NCBI GenBank assembly: GCA_903893085.1 | Contig: CAITKS010000025.1 | Span: 1 to 7,544, forward strand | From: an uncultured Actinomycetes bacterium | GTDB taxonomy: Bacteria; Actinomycetota; Actinomycetes; Nanopelagicales; Nanopelagicaceae | Length of the DNA stretch: 7,544 nt | Direction of reading: 5' to 3' | Part shown: positions 1-5,856 of the stretch, piece by piece | How the letters are laid out: each line of letters starts with the position of its first letter | Position numbering within the stretch: position 1 is the first letter of the stretch | Notes under the pieces: generated by a model | The model's input: the letters and a program-made list of their open reading frames with translations, nothing else | Told to the model about the DNA's origin: nothing | Database searches by the model: none | Made by a program: the position numbers and the translations under genes

Positions 1-396
1 GATATCGGTTCAGGGGCTGGGCTACCGGGCATAGTTATCGCTTTAGCAAGGCCAGATTTAAAGGTGACGCTAATTGAACCCCTTGAACGCAGGGTCGATT
101 TCCTAAATGAGGCAGTTGCCGCTATTTCAAGTGACTTAATCCAAATAGAAGTCATCCGAGGCCGCGCTCAGGATGTAAAGAAGAACGCCGATTTTGTAAC
201 GGCCCGCGCAGTGGCCCCTCTTGAGAAGTTGAAGAAGATTAGCTGGCACATGGTTAAAACTTCAGGCTCACTGCTTGCCATGAAGGGGGAGTCCGCGGCA
301 ACTGAGATGGTTGGCGTAAAAGGTGCCCAACTTCATGAGATAAAACTCGACGGAATTGAGCTCGGCAGGATTATCTCCGTTCGCAAAGGTGCTTAG
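1..396 (+). CDS. rsmG: 16S rRNA (guanine-N7)-methyltransferase RsmG (GidB), 5'-truncated by window edge
   Basis: The frame is open from base 1 and ends with TAG at 394-396, giving 131 residues; the start lies before the window. RsmG (GidB) methylates N7 of the conserved guanine of the 530 loop of 16S rRNA using S-adenosylmethionine. The visible part begins inside the SAM-binding motif (DIGSGAGLPG, visible residues 1-10), followed by the acidic end of the next strand (LIEP, 24-27). Further on come the family signatures FVTARAVAPL (65-74) and LLAMKG (91-96). RsmG proteins are usually a little over 200 residues, so roughly the first 70-90 residues are missing. The next gene, parA, starts 8 bases after the stop with no terminator between, so co-transcription with parAB is likely. 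The rsmG-parA-parB order is standard near bacterial origins. Loss of this enzyme is known to give low-level streptomycin resistance in other bacteria. The visible part shows no frameshift. Confidence 0.95.
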   Translation, partial: DIGSGAGLPGIVIALARPDLKVTLIEPLERRVDFLNEAVAAISSDLIQIEVIRGRAQDVKKNADFVTARAVAPLEKLKKISWHMVKTSGSLLAMKGESAATEMVGVKGAQLHEIKLDGIELGRIISVRKGA

Positions 397-404
397 ATAA
401 GCGC

Positions 405-1328
405 GTGGATGATTCACGTGAAACAAGTGCGCCGCGCGGCGATGGCAAAGTAGTCGGCGTTCGCCGCCTTAAAGAGGCGATGGCCAAACCCGCAACCACC
501 CGAATCTTCACCGTTGCCAACCAGAAAGGTGGGGTCGGAAAGACCACCACAACAGTCAATATTGCAGCAGCCCTTTCTATGGGTGGCCTTCGAGTCCTAG
601 TCATTGATCTGGATCCACAGGGCAATGCCAGCACCGCTTTGGGCGTACCCCACCGTGATATCGAGGGAATTTATGAAGTCCTTATGGGCGGATCAACAAT
701 TACTTCTGTAATTCAAAAAGTTGCTGGCTTTCCGGCCCTCGATTGCGTTCCATCAAATTCATCTCTTGCAAATGCGGAAGTTAATTTAGTTTCAATGGTT
801 GCACGCGAGCTTCGTCTAAAAGAAGCGTTAGATGAAATTTCACCAAACTATGACTACATCTTTATTGATTGCCCGCCTTCACTTGGTTTGTTAACAATTA
901 ATGCACTAGCTGCAGCACGCGAACTTTTAATTCCAATTCAAACTGAATATTACGCACTAGAAGGCCTGTCACAATTGCTTGAAACTTATGGCGTTGTTAA
1001 GAAACGGTTGAATGCAAACCTAGATCTATCAACAATTGTTTTAACAATGTTTGATGGCCGCACACGTTTATCAAATGATGTTGCCGCAAATGTTCGGGCG
1101 CACTTTCCCAAAGAACTTATTGATATTCCAATCCCACGTGCGGTGCGCGTTTCCGAAGCACCTTCATATAACCAAACGGTAATGACTTACGATCCGCTTT
1201 CACCAGGCGCTATTGCCTACATGCAGGTTGCGCGCGAAATCGCCGAACGCGGTAAACCAAAAGATGATGTTAACTTTGATTCAAATGTTGTAAATATTAA
1301 TTACAAACGTGATGGAGAAATTGCATGA
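405..1328 (+). CDS. parA: Chromosome partitioning ATPase ParA (Soj family)
   Basis: ParA is a Walker-type ATPase that binds DNA non-specifically as an ATP dimer and, with ParB bound at parS, moves the newly replicated origin regions apart. The deviant Walker A motif KGGVGKTT is at residues 41-48, the A' motif VLVIDLDPQGNAST at 64-77, and Walker B (YIFIDCPPS, Asp155) at 151-159. The length of 307 residues fits chromosomal ParA with an N-terminal extension. The start is uncertain. GTG at 405 lies 8 bases after rsmG but lacks a good ribosome binding site. ATG at 480 (residue 26) would give the short N-terminus typical of Soj proteins, yet its AGAGG is only 2 bases away and sits in a possible small hairpin. 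The 3' end overlaps parB by four bases, implying translational coupling. Codons up to about base 660 are more often C/G-ending than later ones. A parS site lies at codons 2-7 of the long form. Confidence 0.95.
   Translation: MDDSRETSAPRGDGKVVGVRRLKEAMAKPATTRIFTVANQKGGVGKTTTTVNIAAALSMGGLRVLVIDLDPQGNASTALGVPHRDIEGIYEVLMGGSTITSVIQKVAGFPALDCVPSNSSLANAEVNLVSMVARELRLKEALDEISPNYDYIFIDCPPSLGLLTINALAAARELLIPIQTEYYALEGLSQLLETYGVVKKRLNANLDLSTIVLTMFDGRTRLSNDVAANVRAHFPKELIDIPIPRAVRVSEAPSYNQTVMTYDPLSPGAIAYMQVAREIAERGKPKDDVNFDSNVVNINYKRDGEIA
410..425. promoter_or_regulatory. parS: parS centromere-like site (ParB binding and loading site)
   Basis: The bases TGATTCACGTGAAACA match the widely conserved 16-bp parS palindrome TGTTTCACGTGAAACA at 15 of 16 positions; only A412 differs. 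The site is inside parA if GTG 405 is the start, where it encodes Asp-Ser-Arg-Glu-Thr, or in the rsmG-parA spacer if ATG 480 is used. ParB dimers load at such sites and spread as CTP-dependent clamps; parS sites cluster near the origin. No second full match was seen in the window. The partner gene parB lies 900 bases downstream. Confidence 0.9.
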
Positions 1329-2194
1329 GTGCAAAAAGAGGCGGACTCGGAACCAATTTAGATTCATTGATCCCAACATCACTAACTGTTGCCGGCAACG
1401 AGGTTGCACAACAAAATGAAGTATCAATTGACTCTATTTCTCCAAACCCTCGCCAACCCCGCACCGTATTTGATGAAACTGCACTTAATGAATTAATTGC
1501 TTCAATAAAAGAAATCGGCATTTTGCAACCACCTGTTGTGCGCCAAACATCTGCCGGTAAATATGAATTAGTTATGGGTGAGCGCCGCTTCCGTGCAGCA
1601 AAGGCAGCGGGCTTAAAAAGTATTCCAGTAATAATTCGACAGACTCCAGATAACGAATTATTGCGCGAGGCTTTAATTGAAAATATTCATCGCAGCCAAT
1701 TAAACCCACTTGAAGAAGGTGCGGCCTATAGCCAATTATTAAATGACTTTAATTGCACACATGAAGAGCTGGCTACAAAGTTGGGTCGCTCTCGCCCGTT
1801 AATTTCTAACACAATGCGATTGCTTAACCTGCCGCCAGCTGTGCAACGCAAAGTTGCCGCTGGTGTTATTTCGGCTGGCCATGCTCGCGCACTTTTGGGG
1901 CTTACCGATGAATCGGAGATTGAAAAACTTGCCAACCGAATTGTCGCCGAAGGCTTAAGTGTTCGCGCAACCGAGGAAGCAGTAGCAATTCATTCCCCAA
2001 AGAAAAAAGGAACGACCGGAAAATCTGGAAAAGCTACCGCCAGTGGTGAAACTCTGGCTGCTGCAGAATTGTTGAGTGATTATTTGGATACCCGTGTAAA
2101 CGTTCAAGGCGTATCGGGCAAAGGCAAGATAATTATTGAATTTGCAGGACGTGAAGACTTGCAGAGAATCGTAGATTTAATCGAAGGTAAGTAA
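1325..2194 (+). CDS. parB: Chromosome partitioning protein ParB (CTP-dependent parS-binding clamp)
   Basis: ParB binds parS, hydrolyses CTP, slides along DNA and stimulates the ATPase activity of ParA. The N-terminal motif RGGLGTNLDSLIP (5-17) is the usual ParA-contacting peptide. It is followed by the ParB/Srx fold with NPRQPR (41-46), the CTP-binding motif GERRFRAAK (85-93) and ENIHRSQLNPLEEG (119-132). The parS-reading helix-turn-helix lies at about 146-167 (LATKLGRSRPLISNTMRLL). A low-complexity Lys/Gly/Ser/Thr linker (about 224-242) leads to the C-terminal dimerisation domain (243-289). The length of 289 residues is normal. The ATG overlaps the parA stop (ATGA), with GGAG at 1314-1317, 7 bases upstream. 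The stop is 3 bases from the stop of the convergent aminotransferase gene. The catalytic and DNA-binding parts all look intact. Confidence 0.97.
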   Translation: MSAKRGGLGTNLDSLIPTSLTVAGNEVAQQNEVSIDSISPNPRQPRTVFDETALNELIASIKEIGILQPPVVRQTSAGKYELVMGERRFRAAKAAGLKSIPVIIRQTPDNELLREALIENIHRSQLNPLEEGAAYSQLLNDFNCTHEELATKLGRSRPLISNTMRLLNLPPAVQRKVAAGVISAGHARALLGLTDESEIEKLANRIVAEGLSVRATEEAVAIHSPKKKGTTGKSGKATASGETLAAAELLSDYLDTRVNVQGVSGKGKIIIEFAGREDLQRIVDLIEGK

Positions 2195-2197
2195 AGA

Positions 2198-3457
2198 TTA
2201 TTTAAGCGCGGTGCCGCGGCGCGACATTTCCTGCTTAACAATTCCACCAAGTGCTTTAACGCCCTCACGAATTCGCTCAGGAGTTGGGTGGCAGTAAGAA
2301 AGACGCATAGACCAAGACCCGAAACCATCTGCGTAAAAAGCGGTTCCTGGAACGTATGCGACCTTGGCAACAATTGCCTTGGGCATCATCGCTTTAGTAT
2401 CAATCTCGGCAGGCAAGTTAACCCAAACATAAAAACCACCACCAGGCTTTGTCCACGTGGCTTCCTTAGGGAAATACTCTTCAAGTGATTCCAACATTGC
2501 ATCACGACGTACTTTATATAGCTCGCAAAATGATGCGATCTGATCGCGCCATGGCTGATCAGCTAAATAACTAGAGATAGTTAATTGTGTGAAGTTAGAT
2601 GGGCAGAGAATTGAAGATTCTGATGCGATAACTAACTTATCTTTTAAAGATGGCGGAACAAGGGCCCAACCAATGCGAAGCCCAGAAGCAATTGTTTTAG
2701 AGAAAGACCCAAGATAGATAACGTTTTCGGAATCTTCAGCGCGCATCGCATTTGGGGCCGGGCGATCAAATCCCAAGAGGCCATAAGGGTTATCTTCTAC
2801 AACGAAAATCCCTTCTTCACGGCATATAGAAAGAATTTCGGTGCGGCGATCAGCAGGAAGTAAGACACCTGTTGGATTTTGGTAATTAGGAATTAAATAC
2901 AAGAACTTAATCTTGCGCCCTGCTGCGCGAACTGACTTAATCGCGTTACGCAAAGCATCAGGAACAAGACCGTTCATATCCATCTCAACATGAACGACAG
3001 ATGCCTCATATTGCCTAAAGGTTCCGAGCGCTCCGACGTATGAAGGTGCTTCAACTAGAACCACATCGCCTGGATCAATAAAAATACGAGAAATTAAATC
3101 GAGCGCTTGTTGTGAACCAGTGGTTACAACAATGTCATCTGGATTAGCGCGAATTCCTTCCAAAGCCATTACATCGCAGATTTGTTCGCGAAGTTTAGGG
3201 TGGCCTTGTCCGCTTCCATATTGAAGAGCTTCAGCACCATTATTTAAAATTAATTGATTAACAACACCAGCCATCATCTCCATCGGCAGCGCAGATAAAT
3301 TTGGCATTCCGCCAGCAAGTGAAACAATTTCAGGGCGTGATGCAACAGCAAAGAGTGAGCGAATTTCAGATGGCAACATACCCGCAGCGCGAGTAGCAAA
3401 ACGTTGTTCCAGATGTTGTGGAGCCCCGGTTTGGTAGCGAACTGATACCTCAGACAT
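2198..3457 (-). CDS. PLP-dependent class I/II aminotransferase (COG1167-like, no GntR domain), substrate unknown
   Basis: This is a fold-type I PLP enzyme that would move an amino group between an amino acid and a 2-oxo acid in the cytoplasm. The Schiff-base lysine is Lys254 in SFSKT (251-255). Other cofactor and substrate residues are also present: GSQQALD (114-120), the NYQNPTG loop with Asn194 (191-197), Asp222 in EDNPYG (221-226), Arg261 just after the lysine, and Arg385 in MRLSY, the usual carboxylate-binding arginine. The 419-residue length fits the LysN / 2-aminoadipate aminotransferase-like group. There is no N-terminal GntR/MocR DNA-binding domain, so an enzymatic role is expected. 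The substrate cannot be read from sequence; 2-aminoadipate, aromatic or branched-chain amino acids are possible. The ATG is preceded by GGGAG about 10 bases upstream. It is the last gene of the leftward cluster, 48 bases after the cwlM-like gene, and its end abuts parB. Confidence 0.9.
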   Translation of the reverse strand: MSEVSVRYQTGAPQHLEQRFATRAAGMLPSEIRSLFAVASRPEIVSLAGGMPNLSALPMEMMAGVVNQLILNNGAEALQYGSGQGHPKLREQICDVMALEGIRANPDDIVVTTGSQQALDLISRIFIDPGDVVLVEAPSYVGALGTFRQYEASVVHVEMDMNGLVPDALRNAIKSVRAAGRKIKFLYLIPNYQNPTGVLLPADRRTEILSICREEGIFVVEDNPYGLLGFDRPAPNAMRAEDSENVIYLGSFSKTIASGLRIGWALVPPSLKDKLVIASESSILCPSNFTQLTISSYLADQPWRDQIASFCELYKVRRDAMLESLEEYFPKEATWTKPGGGFYVWVNLPAEIDTKAMMPKAIVAKVAYVPGTAFYADGFGSWSMRLSYCHPTPERIREGVKALGGIVKQEMSRRGTALK

Positions 3458-3505
3458 AAGAGCTAGTCTCCCACACGCCCTGACAGGATTGCGAACCGAT
3501 TAAAT

Positions 3506-4507
3506 TCAACGGCGAAGGCCAGCACTTCTTAGGTCAGATAATCTCAAAGTTCCTGTTTTTGCATCATCTTCAGCCGATAAATAAAGGCGTTGAATAGCAA
3601 TAATGAAAGCTTCTGCCAAAGTATCGCGAAAATCTGGACGCGCAAGGCGGGCAGAGTCACCGTCATTGGAAAGATAACCGAGGTCAACACGAACAGCGGG
3701 CGCCTGAGTTAATCGAAGTAAATCCCAAGTCTTGGCATGTGTTCGACAATTTAATAAATCAGTACGAGCACATATTTCACGTTGTACTAAAGATGCAAAT
3801 CTTTCTCCAACAATTGAGTGCACACCATGTGCGTCACTGCCATAAAAATAAGTAGAAACTCCGTGCGCACTAGGATTTGCGTGCTGATCAGTGTGCAATG
3901 AAATTACTAAGTCAGCAGAATTCTTATTTGCAAATGAAATTATTTGATTTTCGGTTAATACATTACGAGGCCCGCGCGTTAAGAAAACACTTGCACCAAG
4001 TGCCAACAAACGACCTTCTAAACGTTGGGCAATGTCATAGACAATTTCAGACTCTGATTCTCCAAATGCTGGATCAATGACAATTACTTTATTTGCAAGT
4101 GCTGGCCCGCGATTGCGCTGGGCTGCTGTTTCACGCATTTGCGTCGGCGCACCACCAGAGACAATTTTTGTTAATCGAATTAGCGCAATTATTGTCGCCG
4201 GACCACATTTACCATCAACTTTAATTCCGACAGATTGTTGAAACTCTTTTACTGCAGATTCCGTACGTTCACCAAACACTCCGTCTACACGACCTGCGTT
4301 AAATCCCATCTCAGTTAATCGCGCCTGCAAAGCAGCAACGTCATCACCTCGCATCATCGGCGAAGGTTGCAAATTAAGTGAGCGATCCCCTAATTTCCAA
4401 CGCGCTTCCTCAAAAGCGCGCAAGGTTGCATCATTTAATTGACCAGTGACATGAAGCCCGCGTTCTTGTTGAAAAGAACGGATCTCATCCGGAGACAGTT
4501 CTTTCAT
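3506..4507 (-). CDS. cwlM: CwlM-like peptidoglycan-binding / amidase_3 homologue, probably catalytically inactive regulator
   Basis: This 333-residue protein has a partial peptidoglycan-binding repeat (about 9-41), a complete one (about 52-109, with [16 protein letters not shown]) and an amidase_3 fold (about 139-309). No signal peptide or membrane segment is visible, so it should be cytoplasmic. The amidase residues are degraded: the first zinc histidine of DPGHGG is Phe148 (DPAFG), and the catalytic Glu of VEVGF is Asp275 (VDLGY). His205 (SLHTD) and probably Glu152 remain. From memory, the M. tuberculosis CwlM reads closely alike around [16 protein letters not shown] and the C-terminal KTGT segment. 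CwlM there is a non-hydrolytic, PknB-phosphorylated protein that activates MurA and contacts MurJ. Position next to trxA, trxB and murJ supports orthology. The ATG at 4507 has no clear ribosome binding site, and an in-frame TGA (4520-4522) blocks extension, so the N-terminus is shorter than in mycobacteria. An active amidase is less likely but not excluded. Confidence 0.87.
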   Translation of the reverse strand: MKELSPDEIRSFQQERGLHVTGQLNDATLRAFEEARWKLGDRSLNLQPSPMMRGDDVAALQARLTEMGFNAGRVDGVFGERTESAVKEFQQSVGIKVDGKCGPATIIALIRLTKIVSGGAPTQMRETAAQRNRGPALANKVIVIDPAFGESESEIVYDIAQRLEGRLLALGASVFLTRGPRNVLTENQIISFANKNSADLVISLHTDQHANPSAHGVSTYFYGSDAHGVHSIVGERFASLVQREICARTDLLNCRTHAKTWDLLRLTQAPAVRVDLGYLSNDGDSARLARPDFRDTLAEAFIIAIQRLYLSAEDDAKTGTLRLSDLRSAGLRR

Positions 4508-4531
4508 AACAAATCTAATTCAACGAATTGA

Positions 4532-4852
4532 TTAGATGTACGCTTCTAGCTCTTTAAGAAGAGCAGGCTTTGGCTTTGCACCAATGATGGTTTTTACAAC
4601 TTCGCCATTTACATAAACATTAAGCATCGGAATAGATGTAACTCCGTACTTAATTGCTATTGCAGACTCTTCATCGGTATTTAACTTAACGATTGTTAGC
4701 TTGTCGCCATGTTCATTTGAGATTTCATCCAAGATTGGACCAACCGCGCGGCATGGGCCACACCATTCAGCCCAAAAATCAACCAATACTGGCTTGCTGC
4801 TCTTTAGGACAACCTCATCGAAATTGGCTGCCGTTACTTTGCCTGCGCTCAT
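4532..4852 (-). CDS. trxA: Thioredoxin TrxA
   Basis: This is a classical 106-residue single-domain thioredoxin that reduces disulfides in cytoplasmic proteins and is recycled by thioredoxin reductase. The active site WCGPC has Cys31 and Cys34. The buried Asp25, Trp27, the cis-proline Pro75 in TSIPM and the late glycine motif (GAKPKP, 91-96) are all in their usual places. No signal peptide or extra domain is present. The reductase gene trxB lies 60 bases upstream, so donor and acceptor are encoded together, as in other actinobacteria. A strong ribosome binding site precedes the ATG. The cwlM-like gene follows after 24 bases. Nothing in the protein departs from the family. Confidence 0.98.
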   Translation of the reverse strand: MSAGKVTAANFDEVVLKSSKPVLVDFWAEWCGPCRAVGPILDEISNEHGDKLTIVKLNTDEESAIAIKYGVTSIPMLNVYVNGEVVKTIIGAKPKPALLKELEAYI

Positions 4853-4857
4853 CTTTA

Positions 4858-4863
4858 CTCCTT
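4858..4863 (-). promoter_or_regulatory. Strong ribosome binding site of trxA
   Basis: On the minus strand the bases read AAGGAG, within AAAAGGAGT, five bases before the trxA ATG. This is close to a perfect anti-16S match and clearly stronger than the sites before trxB and the cwlM-like gene. It fixes the trxA start and suggests high translation of thioredoxin relative to its operon partners. Confidence 0.8.
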
Positions 4864-4912
4864 TTATCGAACGAACCTTGTATTTATATGGAAATCTAAT
4901 ATTTGAAGCGTA

Positions 4913-5833
4913 CTAGTGAGAGAGGAACTTTTCAGCGTCTAACGCCGCTTGGCAGCCTGACCCGGCTGCAGTAATTGCTTGGCGGTAAGTGAAATCAACC
5001 AAATCACCGCAAGCAAAAACCCCGCTGATATTGGTGCGGGTTGAGCGACCATCGACAGAGACATAACCCTCTTCATTTAACGTAATTTGAGAAGTCACAA
5101 GTTCACTGCGCGGAATATGGCCGATTGCAACAAAGAGACCAGTGAAATCACGTTTCGATTCTTCTCCAGTAACAGTGTTACGAAGTTGTAGCCCCTCAAC
5201 TTTTTCAGCACCCAATACATCGGTGACTTCGGTATTCCATAACATTTCAATCTTTGGATTGCTTAGTGCGCGATCAGCCATAATTTTTGAGGCACGCAAT
5301 GAATCGCGACGGTGAATCAATACAACTTTTGATGCAAATTTTGTTAAGAAGGTTGCCTCTTCAACCGCTGAGTCTCCTCCACCAACTACTGCAATAACTT
5401 GATCGCGGAAGAAGAAACCGTCACACGTTGCACACCAAGAAACACCACGACCAGATAAACGCTTTTCGTTTTCCAGACCAATTTCCTTATATGCCGAACC
5501 CATAGCCAAGATAACGGCCTTTGCTTGCACGGTGTTTCCTGAACCGTCTTTAATAATTTTTATATCACCGGATAGATCCATCTCGATGACGTCATCTGTA
5601 ATTAGCTCAGCACCAAAACGCTTGGCTTGCTTTCGCATACTGTCCATCAAGTCTGGACCCATCACACCATCTACAAATCCAGGAAAGTTTTCAACTTCTG
5701 TTGTGTTCATCAAAGCGCCACCAGCGGTAACAGAACCCTCGTAAATAATCGGATCTAATTGCGCACGCGCAGCATAAATTGCCGCTGTGTAGCCAGCAGG
5801 ACCTGATCCGACAATTACTAATTCTCTAACCAT
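4913..5833 (-). CDS. trxB: Thioredoxin reductase (NADPH, FAD)
   Basis: This low-molecular-weight thioredoxin reductase passes electrons from NADPH through FAD and a cysteine pair to thioredoxin. The N-terminal FAD-binding motif [10 protein letters not shown] is at 9-18 and TEVENFPGF at 45-53. The redox centre CATC has Cys134 and Cys137. The NADPH site comprises [10 protein letters not shown] (151-160) and the 2'-phosphate-contacting HRRDSLRAS (174-182). The second FAD motif [10 protein letters not shown] is at 271-280. The length of 306 residues is normal. The start is ATG 5833 because an in-frame TAG lies 9 bases upstream; the ribosome binding site is weak (AGG, 8 bases upstream). murJ ends 23 bases upstream and trxA begins 60 bases downstream. 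In mycobacteria sigM and its anti-sigma gene sit between murJ and trxB; here nothing does. Confidence 0.98.
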   Translation of the reverse strand: MVRELVIVGSGPAGYTAAIYAARAQLDPIIYEGSVTAGGALMNTTEVENFPGFVDGVMGPDLMDSMRKQAKRFGAELITDDVIEMDLSGDIKIIKDGSGNTVQAKAVILAMGSAYKEIGLENEKRLSGRGVSWCATCDGFFFRDQVIAVVGGGDSAVEEATFLTKFASKVVLIHRRDSLRASKIMADRALSNPKIEMLWNTEVTDVLGAEKVEGLQLRNTVTGEESKRDFTGLFVAIGHIPRSELVTSQITLNEEGYVSVDGRSTRTNISGVFACGDLVDFTYRQAITAAGSGCQAALDAEKFLSH

Positions 5834-5856
5834 GTGCTCAGCCTATCCATTTCTAC

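Noticed and set aside
2449..2457. TTGTCCACG, one base from an actinobacterial DnaA box.
   Set aside because: It is a single copy inside the aminotransferase gene, with no cluster of boxes and no AT-rich unwinding element, so chance is sufficient.
3776..3789. ATTTCACGTTGTAC, a partial parS look-alike.
   Set aside because: It matches only about 10 of 14 core positions and one half of the palindrome is lost.
4128..4143. TGTTTCACG half-site resembling parS within the cwlM-like gene.
   Set aside because: The second half (CATTTGC) does not match the palindrome, so it is not a usable parS site.
4853..4912. Possible internal promoter before trxA (TATAAAT on the minus strand).
   Set aside because: No acceptable -35 element lies at 16-18 bases; the best TTCAAA is only 13 bases away. 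The spacer is AT-rich and such matches are expected by chance.
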